58,249 bases of DNA from Pseudomonadota bacterium (GTDB taxonomy: Bacteria > Pseudomonadota > Gammaproteobacteria > Steroidobacterales > MnTg04): contig JACZVC010000021.1 in NCBI GenBank assembly GCA_022572885.1, positions 1 through 58,249 on the forward strand. The letters are read 5' to 3'. The first letter of the stretch is position 1; each line of letters begins with the position of its first letter. The position numbers and the translations under genes are program-made. The notes under the pieces were generated by a model, which did no database searches, was not told where the DNA came from, and saw only the letters and a list, made by a program, of their open reading frames with translations. Of this stretch, positions 15,700 through 24,571 are shown piece after piece.

Positions 15700-17924
15700 G
15701 CGCTTTCTCTCCTGACCTCAACACGCCGTTGCTCCATCATGGCCTGCCGGGCCGTTTCATTAACCGGCAACAAGACTCTCACTTCCGCGCCGCCTTCTTT
15801 ATAGTTGCCGGCTTCTATCCTGCCGCCGTGTTCCTCAACAAGTTTTTTGACGATGGCCAGGCCCAGGCCAGTACCCTTGGGTTTACTGGTGACATAAGGG
15901 TCAAAAACCCGACTGACCAGGTCCATCTGAAATCCCGGCCCATTGTCGCGAACCAGGATTTCCGCCACCGGACAATCGTCTTGATCGTGAAGCCGCGAAA
16001 AAACCTCTACCTTGCCGTTCGGATCACCTTCCAGTGCCTCGAAGGCGTTGCGGACCAGGTTATGCAGAATCTGCCGCAAACGCCCGGCATCCACTTCGAT
16101 TTCACCGAGCTCAGGATCCAGGTTCTGCCTGATTTCCACACCCATCTCGCGCGCCCGGTATAACTCCAGCACCTCGCCGATCAGCTTGTTCAGGTTGACC
16201 TTGCTGACCTCCAGATCGGGTGCCCTGGCATATTCGCTGAAGGCATTGACCATATCCTTCATCGCCTCAACCTGCTGCACAATCGTGTGCGTGGCGCGCT
16301 CCAGAAACTGAGAGTCCTCGGCGTTCATGGTGCCCAGGTATCTTCGTCTCAGCCGCTCAGCCGAAAGCTGAATCGGGGTCAATGGATTCTTGATCTCGTG
16401 CGCCAGCCTCCGCGCCACCTCACCCCAGGCTGCGTCTCTTTGTGCCTGCAAAAGGGCTGTGATGTCGTCAAAAACCAGGACAAAACCACCAGGCTGATCG
16501 CTGCCACCGGGCAGGGGCGTGCAGGCACACATCAGGACCCGCGAACCCAGTTCCCCACGCAGGACAAACTGTTCACGCCATTCGAAATCGTTCTGGTCAA
16601 GATGGCCGCGAGTGAACTCGAGGAACTGGACAAGCAGCGGCTGCCCGATCGAAACATCTTCGAGGGTTTCGCCGACTCGCGATCCAAGCTGGGTGCCGAG
16701 AATCGCGCCGGCGGCCTCGTTGGCGGTACGGATGCGAAGCTGCTCGTCGAGGGAAATAACGCCGGTCGAGAGGCGGGCCAGAATAATCGCCAGGTTCGCC
16801 CGCTGGGACTCCACCAATTGCTGACTGCGGGCAGCGGTTTCCCGCGCTTTTCCCAGGCGGCGGGTCATATCGTTGAATGAATTAATCAGAAAACCGATTT
16901 CATCGCGGCTGGATCCCGGCGGCAACTGCGTATCGAAATCACCTTTGGCCACGGCGCGGGTACCCGCCACCAGTTGCTGAATCGGCAACACCAGGCGGTC
17001 GGCGAAGAAGATGGCGCCATATACCGCGCCCAGAAACGATAACAACAGGACCAGGGTCAAGGTCAGGGTAAAACTCTGTTTGAGCGGTTCGCGCAGATAC
17101 ATCAGGCCGCGGTACTTGGTATAGGTCTGGTCCACTGTATCGGCCAGACGCCCCAGTCTGGCGACCACCGGGAACTGGCCAAGCAATGCACGCTGTTGCA
17201 TCAGCGGCGACTGTAGCGGGATATCGACTGCGGTTATGACCCGGTACCCCCCTTCCCCGGTCGGTTCCATCCGCACATAGGGTCTGCCTTGACCAATCTG
17301 CTGGAGCAACTCTTCGCCCGGCAGCAGCGCCTGGATATCGCGTGGCTGATCCTGGCTGGTCGCGATAATGCGCCCGCTTCGATCGACCACGGTAAGCGAA
17401 GTCGCGCCGACGGTGCGTCGCAGGCGGCCAACCACACTGACCATGCCGAGATCGGGCCAGCCAACAAGACCGGCCGCAGCCTCTTCGGTTCGCGCCAGGT
17501 ACTCTCGCTTCCGAATATCGAGCACTGTCTGGGTAAGGCTCAGCGCATCCTGCAGGCCTTCTTCGACCTCGACGGTGAACCAGCTGTCGATACCGCTATT
17601 GAGAAATTGCACGGCGAAGTAATAGACCACCAGCAACGGCAGGACCACGAGGATGACGAACGACAGCAACATCCGCGCCCGCAGTCTCGAACCGGGGATG
17701 TGCCTCCTGTAATCGCGAATCAGCCGGCTGAGAGCGACGCCGATAACAACCAGCAACACCATCACGCCGACGGCATTGATAAAAAGAATCAGGCTGTGGA
17801 GTTCCCCGAAACGCTCGGAATTCTGGGCGGACTGCGCCAGCAACAACAAAGCGGCAATCCACAAGACCGCACCGACGGTCAGCAGCACCTGGAAAGCGAC
17901 TCGTTTTATGGCTGCAGAGGCCAT
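15696..17924 (-). CDS. ntrY: NtrY-like membrane sensor histidine kinase
   Basis: About 742 residues. Two N-terminal membrane segments (13-34 and 48-70) and a third near 88-110 precede a periplasmic-type region, a further membrane helix (about 287-311) and a HAMP domain (312-365). A PAS domain spans about 375-490. HisKA has the phospho-acceptor H512 in RRLAHEIKNPLTPIQL, and HATPase_c has NLVRNAFEAL, DNGPGF and GTGLGLAIVKKL. It pairs with the adjacent ntrX. NtrYX systems respond to nitrogen or redox state in other proteobacteria. The start overlaps the DUF4390 gene; a GTG at 17933 is an alternative. Confidence 0.93.
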   Translation of the reverse strand: MASAAIKRVAFQVLLTVGAVLWIAALLLLAQSAQNSERFGELHSLILFINAVGVMVLLVVIGVALSRLIRDYRRHIPGSRLRARMLLSFVILVVLPLLVVYYFAVQFLNSGIDSWFTVEVEEGLQDALSLTQTVLDIRKREYLARTEEAAAGLVGWPDLGMVSVVGRLRRTVGATSLTVVDRSGRIIATSQDQPRDIQALLPGEELLQQIGQGRPYVRMEPTGEGGYRVITAVDIPLQSPLMQQRALLGQFPVVARLGRLADTVDQTYTKYRGLMYLREPLKQSFTLTLTLVLLLSFLGAVYGAIFFADRLVLPIQQLVAGTRAVAKGDFDTQLPPGSSRDEIGFLINSFNDMTRRLGKARETAARSQQLVESQRANLAIILARLSTGVISLDEQLRIRTANEAAGAILGTQLGSRVGETLEDVSIGQPLLVQFLEFTRGHLDQNDFEWREQFVLRGELGSRVLMCACTPLPGGSDQPGGFVLVFDDITALLQAQRDAAWGEVARRLAHEIKNPLTPIQLSAERLRRRYLGTMNAEDSQFLERATHTIVQQVEAMKDMVNAFSEYARAPDLEVSKVNLNKLIGEVLELYRAREMGVEIRQNLDPELGEIEVDAGRLRQILHNLVRNAFEALEGDPNGKVEVFSRLHDQDDCPVAEILVRDNGPGFQMDLVSRVFDPYVTSKPKGTGLGLAIVKKLVEEHGGRIEAGNYKEGGAEVRVLLPVNETARQAMMEQRRVEVRRESA

Positions 17925-18502
17925 GTGTACCACTCGCTCGTCAAGCGCCAGTCGTCCAGCCAGAACGCCAGTAACTGTATCGGTGCGGGCAGGCGCCTGA
18001 CATCCAGTTCAGCCTGCAGTTTCAAAATGTATTTCCTGCCGGGTTGCAGCAGCGCTTTATCGAGTATGGGCAAATTGGAAACCCGGCCCAGAAAACCCAT
18101 TGCAGCCTCCAGCGAGGCAAAGGACTGCTGTCCCCCGCTGTTGAGGTTTCGAACGACATAACGATTAACCAGTGCATTGAAGTGTAGCTGGTAACGTTGC
18201 AGGAGGGTCGCCACATTGGCATCCGGAATGTAGCGGCGAACGCGGTTGACTTCGATGCGTAACTGGAAGTTCAGCTCTACTCCACTTTGCAGCGCTTCCA
18301 ACGCCTGCTTGCTGAGCGGATAATTGATCCTGGCATGCAGGTAATACACCGCGTTTTCCAGTTCAGCATAAGCTGAACGAATCTCGAAGCGGGGTGTATC
18401 CCTGGCGGCATCGGCAACCCCCACAGGCAGGACGCAGCAGCAGGCCAACGCCAGGGACGCCAGCCAGACTCTATCCGGTGATGTTGTGCCGCTCACGCCC
18501 AT
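17906..18502 (-). CDS. DUF4390 domain-containing secreted protein
   Basis: A 198-residue protein with a signal peptide (VWLASLALACCCVLPVGVADA). The mature domain (ELENAVYYLHARINYPLSKQ; LQSGVELNFQLRIEVNR; LDDWRLTSEWYTWPLQ) matches DUF4390, which regularly sits between rsmB and ntrY in gammaproteobacteria. Its ATG shares a base with the rsmB stop codon (TGATG), indicating translational coupling. The function is unknown. Conservation next to ntrY suggests a periplasmic link to that kinase, but this is only contextual. Confidence 0.85.
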   Translation of the reverse strand: MGVSGTTSPDRVWLASLALACCCVLPVGVADAARDTPRFEIRSAYAELENAVYYLHARINYPLSKQALEALQSGVELNFQLRIEVNRVRRYIPDANVATLLQRYQLHFNALVNRYVVRNLNSGGQQSFASLEAAMGFLGRVSNLPILDKALLQPGRKYILKLQAELDVRRLPAPIQLLAFWLDDWRLTSEWYTWPLQP

Positions 18503-19827
18503 CAGTCTGTCGCTACACTCGATTTCCTCAATACTGCGTAAAAGAACCCGTCCATTTCCCCCTCACCGGGGAATACCTGAAAACCGGGGCCCCGACCGTC
18601 GCCAAAACGGCCTCTAAGCCTATCAGATAGTGGCAATAATTCTGCATCGGAATTGCTATTCACGAAACGATCGATCTGTTTCTGGTTCTCCTGCCGAAAC
18701 ACCGAGCAGCTGCAATAAAGCATAAGCCCTCCACGATCCAGCGTGGACCACAATCCGTCGAGCAGAGCCTTTTGCCGGACGGCCAGATCGTCGATATCGC
18801 TGCGCCTGCGCAATAGTTTGATGTCTGGATGCCGGCGGATAACACCGCTACCGCTGCATGGAGTATCCAGCAGAATCCTTTGAAACGGTTTGCCGTCCCA
18901 CCAATCACCGGGGCTCGCAGCATCCGCCGTCCGCGTCTCGGCAGCCCACCCAAGCCGCTCGAGGGTTTCGTCAACCTTGCGTAGACGCTGTGGGTCACGG
19001 TCCAGCGCAAGCAGGTCGATATCCCCGCCGGCAAGCTCCAGCAAGTGGCCCGTTTTCCCGCCCGGCGCGGCACAGGCATCCAGGACCCGCTGCCCGGCGA
19101 CTGGCGCCAGCAGCTGGCTGGCCAACTGCGCCGCCCCATCCTGGACCGAAACCCGGCCTCGCCCAAAGCCTGGCAACTCGTCGACAGCGCAGGGCTTATC
19201 CAGGCGAATCCCGCCATCCACCCATGATGACAGGGTTGCTGTATGGCCACGGTCACTTAGCTCACGCAGGTAATCGCGGGCGCTGGTCTGGGTCCTGTTC
19301 ACCCTGAGCCACATCGGCGCTTGCAGATTGCCACCGGCGACGATCTCTCTCCAGTGCTCCGGCCAATCCTCGCGCAAGACATCCAGCATCCAGCCCGGAT
19401 GCGCGCTGGCCGCAACCGGGTCCTGATCCAACTCTGCCTCGAGCGTATCTCGCGCACGCAGGTATTTACGCAACACCCCGTTGACCAGGCCGGCAAGTCC
19501 AGGCTTACCGAGATCCCGCGTGGCATTGACTGTTTCGGACACCGCGGCATGGTCCGCTGTATCCATTATCGACAACTGGCACAGGCCTACCTGCAACAAG
19601 GCATCGATGACGCGGTCGCGGTCCCGCAATGGCCTGTCCAGCAAAAGACCGGCCAGCCGCGACAGGCGCGGTTGCCAGCGCACGCTGTGATAGACCAGCG
19701 CCTTGTACAGCGCCGCCTGCTCGACCGACGGCCCGAACCTTAACATCGCGGCATCCAGCGATCGTCCGTCGAGTACCGCGGACAGTGTCCTGGCAGAGGC
19801 TGCGCGGATCCTCGACGATTCGCTCAA
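18502..19827 (-). CDS. rsmB: 16S rRNA (cytosine(967)-C(5))-methyltransferase
   Basis: A 441-residue SAM-dependent RNA m5C methyltransferase. The N-terminal NusB-like domain is about residues 1-140. The catalytic domain has the SAM-binding motif DACAAPGGKTGHLLELAGG, motif IV LDTPCSGSGVIRRHPD with the release Cys, and the nucleophile Cys in YCSCSVFRQEN. It methylates C967 of 16S rRNA. It lies between fmt and the DUF4390 gene in the def-fmt-rsmB operon. Confidence 0.96.
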   Translation of the reverse strand: MSESSRIRAASARTLSAVLDGRSLDAAMLRFGPSVEQAALYKALVYHSVRWQPRLSRLAGLLLDRPLRDRDRVIDALLQVGLCQLSIMDTADHAAVSETVNATRDLGKPGLAGLVNGVLRKYLRARDTLEAELDQDPVAASAHPGWMLDVLREDWPEHWREIVAGGNLQAPMWLRVNRTQTSARDYLRELSDRGHTATLSSWVDGGIRLDKPCAVDELPGFGRGRVSVQDGAAQLASQLLAPVAGQRVLDACAAPGGKTGHLLELAGGDIDLLALDRDPQRLRKVDETLERLGWAAETRTADAASPGDWWDGKPFQRILLDTPCSGSGVIRRHPDIKLLRRRSDIDDLAVRQKALLDGLWSTLDRGGLMLYCSCSVFRQENQKQIDRFVNSNSDAELLPLSDRLRGRFGDGRGPGFQVFPGEGEMDGFFYAVLRKSSVATD

Positions 19828-19842
19828 ACCATCACCATCGGG

Positions 19843-20796
19843 CTAGTACAGCCGCAGGCCACTGAGATCACAGGCGTTACAGAAATCGGCAGCAGCCTGG
19901 GGTTTGCGGCCCGGCAACTGCAGGCGCTCGGCGATCAGATCGCCGGCGACGGTCGCAATCCTGATGCCATCTTTGCTCGCGGAAACGACCGTACCCGGCG
20001 GCAAGCCACAAGCAGCCGGCAAATCGGCTTTCGCTTGCCAGATTCGCAAGCTGTGTTCCGGCTCCGTATCACCCCGGCGCCAACGGCACCATGCGATTGG
20101 CCACGCGTTGAAAGCCCTGACCATGCGCTCCAATTGCCCGGCGCCAAGACTGAAGTCCAGGCGGGCATCGCTCTTGGATATCTTGCCTGCGTAGCAAGCC
20201 TGTGCCTCATCCTGCGCCTGCGTATTGCCGTCAATGATACTCGGCAACGCCGCCATCAGCGCCGTCGCCCCCAATTCAGCCAACCGCCGATGCAAGCTGG
20301 CGCCCGTCTCATCAGGCCGAATGGCCAGCTCCCGGCTCAGATACAGCGGCCCCTCATCCAGGCCTTCGCTCATTTTCATGATGCTGACGCCGCTGCGTTC
20401 ATCGCCGGCAAGAATTGCCCTTTGTATCGGCGCGGCTCCTCGCCAGCGAGGCAGCAAAGAGGCGTGGACGTTTACGCAGGCGAGTGTCGGCACTTCGAGC
20501 ACGGCTTTCGGCAATAACAGGCCATAGGCGACCACGACGATCAGATCCGGCCCAAGGCCAAGCAATGTTTTCTGCACGGCGGGCAATTTAAGCGTTTTCG
20601 GTTGCTCGATTCTCAGCCCCGCAGCGATCGCGGCTTTCTTGACCGGGCTGGTGCTGATCCGGCGCCCGCGCCCGGCCGGCCGATCCGGCTGGGTATACAC
20701 GGCGACTATCTCCATTGCCGAACGATCGCTGTCCGCGAGCAAAATTTCCAGGACCGGCAAGGAAAAATCGGGGGTTCCTGCAAAAATAATGCGCAC
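19843..20796 (-). CDS. fmt: Methionyl-tRNA formyltransferase
   Basis: 317 residues, close to the E. coli length of 315. It formylates initiator Met-tRNA using 10-formyl-THF. The N-terminal Rossmann domain begins MRIIFAGTPDFSLPVL. The active-site region VNVHASLLPRWRGAAPIQ contains the catalytic Asn and His, and a C-terminal OB-like tRNA-binding domain follows. It is 33 bases downstream of def and 15 bases upstream of rsmB, in the classical operon. Confidence 0.97.
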   Translation of the reverse strand: MRIIFAGTPDFSLPVLEILLADSDRSAMEIVAVYTQPDRPAGRGRRISTSPVKKAAIAAGLRIEQPKTLKLPAVQKTLLGLGPDLIVVVAYGLLLPKAVLEVPTLACVNVHASLLPRWRGAAPIQRAILAGDERSGVSIMKMSEGLDEGPLYLSRELAIRPDETGASLHRRLAELGATALMAALPSIIDGNTQAQDEAQACYAGKISKSDARLDFSLGAGQLERMVRAFNAWPIAWCRWRRGDTEPEHSLRIWQAKADLPAACGLPPGTVVSASKDGIRIATVAGDLIAERLQLPGRKPQAAADFCNACDLSGLRLY

Positions 20797-20829
20797 GATC
20801 GGATACCTTTCGAGAAGCTGTTGCGGTGG

Positions 20830-21360
20830 TCAGATCACCGGTGCCTTATGCGACTGATCTCGGTCCAGGCGACGGGCCTTCTGCAGGCGTGTTCTTATTC
20901 TCTGGCGCTTCAGTTCGGACAGGTAATCGACGAACAATTTGCCATCCAGATGGTCACACTCGTGCTGTATGCAAACGGCAAGCAGACCATGTGCTTCCAT
21001 CTCAACGCTATTGCCATCACGGTCCAGCGCCCTGACTGTAATGTGCTCCGCCCGTTCCACTTTTTCATAGATACCGGGTACTGACAGACAACCTTCTTCA
21101 GTGACTTCGACCCCGTCGCGAGACAGGATTTCCGGGTTGACCAATACCAGCGGCGCCGATTTGTCTTCAGATAAATCGGCAACCAGTACCCGCTGGTGCA
21201 CATCGACCTGGGTGGCGGCGAGGCCAATACCCGGAGCGTCATACATGGTCTCCAGCAAATCGCCGATCAGCGTACGTATTTTTTCGTCAACCAACTCGAC
21301 CGCCACCGCTTTGCGACGCAGTCGCGGGTCTGGAAACTCGAGAATTGTCAGTATCGCCAT
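20830..21360 (-). CDS. def: Peptide deformylase
   Basis: A 176-residue Fe(II)/Zn enzyme that removes the N-formyl group from new proteins. All three metal-site motifs are present: [10 protein letters not shown] (motif I), EGCLSVPG with the ligand Cys (motif II), and the position of HEXXH occupied by QHECDHLDG (motif III). It is the first gene of the leftward operon def-fmt-rsmB-DUF4390-ntrY-ntrX. Its promoter must lie in the divergent region 21361-21573. Confidence 0.97.
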   Translation of the reverse strand: MAILTILEFPDPRLRRKAVAVELVDEKIRTLIGDLLETMYDAPGIGLAATQVDVHQRVLVADLSEDKSAPLVLVNPEILSRDGVEVTEEGCLSVPGIYEKVERAEHITVRALDRDGNSVEMEAHGLLAVCIQHECDHLDGKLFVDYLSELKRQRIRTRLQKARRLDRDQSHKAPVI

Positions 21361-21491
21361 CGATATTCAGCCAAATTTTCTTGTATTTTCGTATATAATG
21401 CGACTAACTGCATGACATTATTGAAATTGATGTCGGTAATACACGACAGTTGTGTCCGCGACAGAACCGCCATGGATGGATGGGGCAAGCG

Positions 21492-21532
21492 TGACGCAGT
21501 TTGTTGCGTCATGGGCGTATAGCGATTATAAC
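21492..21532 (+). promoter_or_regulatory. Putative promoter with overlapping inverted repeat upstream of the LysM gene
   Basis: TTGCGT (21504-21509) and TATAAC (21527-21532) are spaced by 17 bases and form a plausible sigma-70 promoter for the LysM gene at 21574. The inverted repeat TGACGCA-GTTTGT-TGCGTCA (21492-21511) overlaps the -35 element, as an operator would. A TATAAT lies further upstream at 21394-21399, but I see no good -35 for it. Confidence 0.45.
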
Positions 21533-21573
21533 AGCCCAATTACCGCAACCGGCACCAGCTAGCAAAAGGATGA

Positions 21574-22764
21574 ATGGATATGTCCCGGCCCATGCGTATC
21601 GCCCAGCAAATCTCCCTGGTCTTAATTTCCGGCAGTCTGCCACTATTGGCTGCCTGCGCCGGCAACCCTGTACCGGCCGCGCAGGCGAGTACGGCTCAAT
21701 CTCCCCAACCGGTCCAGGTGGCGCAGTCCCAGCCCGTGCCCAGACCCTATGGCCAGGTCACAAGCACTGTGCCCGATCCCACACCGGTTCGGCTGGCATC
21801 GAACCACCCGGATCAGTATGAGGTGAAAAAGGGTGACACCTTGTGGGACATCTCGACGATGTTCCTGGAAGACCCATGGTTCTGGCCGGAGATCTGGTTC
21901 GTCAATGAACAAATAGAAAATCCGCATCTGATCTACCCGGGCGACATCCTGAATCTGATCTGGGTCGACGGGCGGCCAAGAATTGCAGTCACGCGGGGCG
22001 TGCAGCGCGGCGACTCGGTACGAGTTTCGCCCCGGATTCGCTACGAAGAACTGGACGAGGCAATTACCACGATCCCGTATAGCGCCATCAAGGCCTTCCT
22101 TTCCAGGCCTTCTGTGCTGTCGGCCGACCAGGTCAAAAAGATGCCATACATCCTGTCATCGAAAGACAAGCATCTGATCAGCGGCTCCGGCAACACGATC
22201 TATGCCAGGGGCTTCAGTGTCCCACCCGAGATCGGCGAAGTGTTTAATGTAATCCAGATTGGCGACGAATTGCGCGATCCAGACGACAATGTCTTGATTG
22301 GCTATGACGGTGTGTATGCGGGAGAAGCCCGTACAACGCGCACCGGCGATCCAGCGAGCCTGGTCCTGGTCACAACTACGCGAGAAGTGCTAAACGGGAA
22401 CCGTTTGTTGCGCGACAACCAGACGCTGCCGTTGAATTTCTTTCCGAGCGCACCAGCTCGACAAATTGACGGCAGCATCATCAGCATACTGGATGCCATC
22501 AGCGTGACCGGCAGCAATCAGATCGTCGTAATCAATCGCGGCGCCAGGCACGGAATCGAGGAAGGCAATCTGCTAACCATTCTTCACAAGGGCGAGACGA
22601 TTCGTGACCGCTTTGAAGGCGGTATATTCGACGAGAAAGTCACCTTGCCCGACGAGCAAGCCGGCACGATGATGGTGTTCAAGACCTATGATCGCATCAG
22701 TTATGCATTGATCGTCGAGGCAACCAGCGAAATCAGGAAGAACGACCTGGTTCGCAACCCCTGA
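21574..22764 (+). CDS. LysM domain lipoprotein
   Basis: A 396-residue protein. The signal sequence ends in a lipobox (LPLLAAC), so the mature protein is probably a lipoprotein. A Gln/Pro/Val-rich linker leads to a LysM domain near residues 85-135 (QYEVKKGDTLWDISTMFLED; NPHLIYPGDILNLIW), which binds peptidoglycan. The rest is beta-rich and includes KKMPYILSSKDKHLISGSG, GVYAGEA and INRGARHGIEEGNLL. LysM proteins next to dprA/smf are conserved in this class, and their exact role is not settled. AAGGA lies 4-5 bases before the first ATG. Confidence 0.88.
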   Translation: MDMSRPMRIAQQISLVLISGSLPLLAACAGNPVPAAQASTAQSPQPVQVAQSQPVPRPYGQVTSTVPDPTPVRLASNHPDQYEVKKGDTLWDISTMFLEDPWFWPEIWFVNEQIENPHLIYPGDILNLIWVDGRPRIAVTRGVQRGDSVRVSPRIRYEELDEAITTIPYSAIKAFLSRPSVLSADQVKKMPYILSSKDKHLISGSGNTIYARGFSVPPEIGEVFNVIQIGDELRDPDDNVLIGYDGVYAGEARTTRTGDPASLVLVTTTREVLNGNRLLRDNQTLPLNFFPSAPARQIDGSIISILDAISVTGSNQIVVINRGARHGIEEGNLLTILHKGETIRDRFEGGIFDEKVTLPDEQAGTMMVFKTYDRISYALIVEATSEIRKNDLVRNP

Positions 22765-22803
22765 TACGCGGCGGAATTTCCCGCTTTCGTCCATTGGGAG
22801 ACT

Positions 22804-23931
22804 GTGCGGGTGACCTCTATGTCCGACCCCGGCCTGTGGCTGACGCTGCTCCAGGCGCCAGGCATCGGCGCCAGAAGCGCTGCCGGACTCATCCAGCATT
22901 TCGGTAGTATCAGCAAGGTTTTCTCAGCCGGCAATCAGGATCTGCAAGCGTTGGGTATATCGGCTGAATCGCGTCGCGCTATGCGCAATCCCGATAGCGG
23001 CACCCTGGAACGCAACCTCGAGTGGCTTGGCCACGATCAAAATCATTTTCTGGCTCTCGACGACGAGGCCTATCCTGCGCTGCTGAAGGCCATCCCCGAC
23101 CCGCCGATGCTGCTGTTCATCCGTGGCAATAAAGACTGCCTGGGGTTGCCTCAGCTGGCGATGGTCGGCAGTCGCAACCCAACGCCGGCGGGCCTGGATA
23201 CGGCGAGAATGTTCGCCCGCCATTTGTCGGTCAGCGGTCTCGCAATTACCTCCGGACTGGCGCTGGGTATCGACAGCGCCAGCCACCACGGCGCACTGGA
23301 TGCCGGTGGCGTCACGATCGCGGTCTGCGGTTGCGGGCTTGACCGGGTCTACCCGGGCGGGCAGGAATCGCTGGCGGAATCGATCATTCAAGACGGCGCG
23401 CTGATCAGCGAGTTTCCACCGGGCACCCCTCCCTCCGCGAAAAACTTTCCGCAACGAAATCGTATCGTCAGTGGCTTGTCAGTGGGCACACTGGTCGTCG
23501 AGGCGGCCAGGGCCAGCGGCTCGCTGATTACGGCCAAGCATGCAGCCGAGCAGGGCCGTGAAGTCTTTGCGGTTCCCGGATCCATACACAGCCCGCAGTC
23601 GCGAGGCTGCCATCAGCTGATTCGCCAAGGGGCGAAGCTGGTCGAATCGGCGGCCGACATATTCGAGGAGCTTGGCCCGATGGTCGGCGTCCTGGCCGGA
23701 ACAGCACACCAGGACGAGCCGCAGGAACCGGCGACACCGGCGGCGGACCAGGATCAAAGTCACCAGCAGCTTCTGATTACGCTTGGCGAAGAGACACTAC
23801 CCATCGATACGCTGGCGGAACGGAGCGGATTGACGGCACGTGAGGTTTCCTCCATGCTTCTCATACTGGAGCTTCAGGGTCTGGTACAAACGGCGCCTGG
23901 TGGGCGTTACTGCAAGACGACGAGGCGCTAA
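22804..23931 (+). CDS. dprA: DNA-processing protein DprA (Smf)
   Basis: 375 residues. It binds incoming single-stranded DNA and loads RecA during transformation. An N-terminal SAM-like/HhH region (LLQAPGIGARSAAGLIQHFG) is followed by the Rossmann DprA domain (VGSRNPTPAGLDTAR; TSGLALGIDSASHHGAL; FPQRNRIVSGLS; AKHAAEQGREVFAVPG) and a C-terminal winged helix (IDTLAERSGLTAREVSSML). The GTG at 22804 follows GGGAG closely; the ATG at 22819 would shorten the protein by five residues. smg follows within about 12 bases. Confidence 0.95.
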   Translation: MRVTSMSDPGLWLTLLQAPGIGARSAAGLIQHFGSISKVFSAGNQDLQALGISAESRRAMRNPDSGTLERNLEWLGHDQNHFLALDDEAYPALLKAIPDPPMLLFIRGNKDCLGLPQLAMVGSRNPTPAGLDTARMFARHLSVSGLAITSGLALGIDSASHHGALDAGGVTIAVCGCGLDRVYPGGQESLAESIIQDGALISEFPPGTPPSAKNFPQRNRIVSGLSVGTLVVEAARASGSLITAKHAAEQGREVFAVPGSIHSPQSRGCHQLIRQGAKLVESAADIFEELGPMVGVLAGTAHQDEPQEPATPAADQDQSHQQLLITLGEETLPIDTLAERSGLTAREVSSMLLILELQGLVQTAPGGRYCKTTRR

Positions 23932-23942
23932 AGGATTTGGGA

Positions 23943-24419
23943 ATGAGAGAAAATGTGCTCGATGTGCTGATGTACCTATTCGAGACCTACATGGACAACG
24001 ACATTGAAGAAGAGCCGGACCGAAATGAGATGCGTGACGAACTGGAGCAAGCCGGTTTTGGCGACCTGGAGATTGACCGGGCGCTGGAGTGGCTGGATGG
24101 CCTGACCAGCGGCCAGGAAGCCGCGGCAAAAAGCGCTCTCACCGAGCGCGCAACCCGTATTTTCGACTCTGTAGAGTTGACCCGGCTGGATTCAAGCTGT
24201 CGTGGATTTTTGCTCTACCTGGAACAGCTGGAAATTCTTTCCACAAGCCAGCGGGAGCTGGTGATCGATCGACTAATGGCATTGGGCAACCCGGATATCG
24301 ATGTCGAGCAGATAAAGTGGGTGGTCCTGATGGTGTTGTTCAGTCAGCCGGGCCAGGAGTCCGCCTATGCGCGCATGGAAGACCTGGTTTTCGATGAGGC
24401 TGCCAGCGCCCTGCATTGA
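23943..24419 (+). CDS. smg: Smg/DUF494 family protein
   Basis: A 158-residue protein of the DUF494 (Smg) family (MRENVLDVLMYLFETYMDND; LEQAGFGDLEIDRALEWLDGL; NPDIDVEQIKWVVLMVLFS). It is acidic and helical. The family is conserved next to dprA and topA but its molecular function is unknown. I chose the ATG at 23943 because AAGGA lies about 8 bases upstream. A strong terminator follows the gene. Confidence 0.92.
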   Translation: MRENVLDVLMYLFETYMDNDIEEEPDRNEMRDELEQAGFGDLEIDRALEWLDGLTSGQEAAAKSALTERATRIFDSVELTRLDSSCRGFLLYLEQLEILSTSQRELVIDRLMALGNPDIDVEQIKWVVLMVLFSQPGQESAYARMEDLVFDEAASALH

Positions 24420-24446
24420 TTCAATGCAAGGTCACCGTATCAGTAT

Positions 24447-24480
24447 ATGCCGCGGATCGGTCGCGGTATCTTTTTTTATT
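24447..24480 (+). terminator. Rho-independent terminator after smg
   Basis: ATGCCGCG (24447-24454) pairs with CGCGGTAT (24462-24469, one G-U) around a 7-base loop, followed by C and seven T residues. It ends the LysM-dprA-smg transcription unit and separates it from topA. Confidence 0.75.
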
Positions 24481-24571
24481 CCCCCGGAAATGGCTACAAT
24501 CCGCGGCGAGTCCGAATCAAGCGTTCGGCGAACGTTAACAAAGATCAAAACCAGGCATCGAACATCAAGAA

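Noticed and set aside
17289-18161. 290-residue rightward frame opposite ntrY and the DUF4390 gene
   Set aside because: It crosses two real genes on the other strand and has no recognisable domain.
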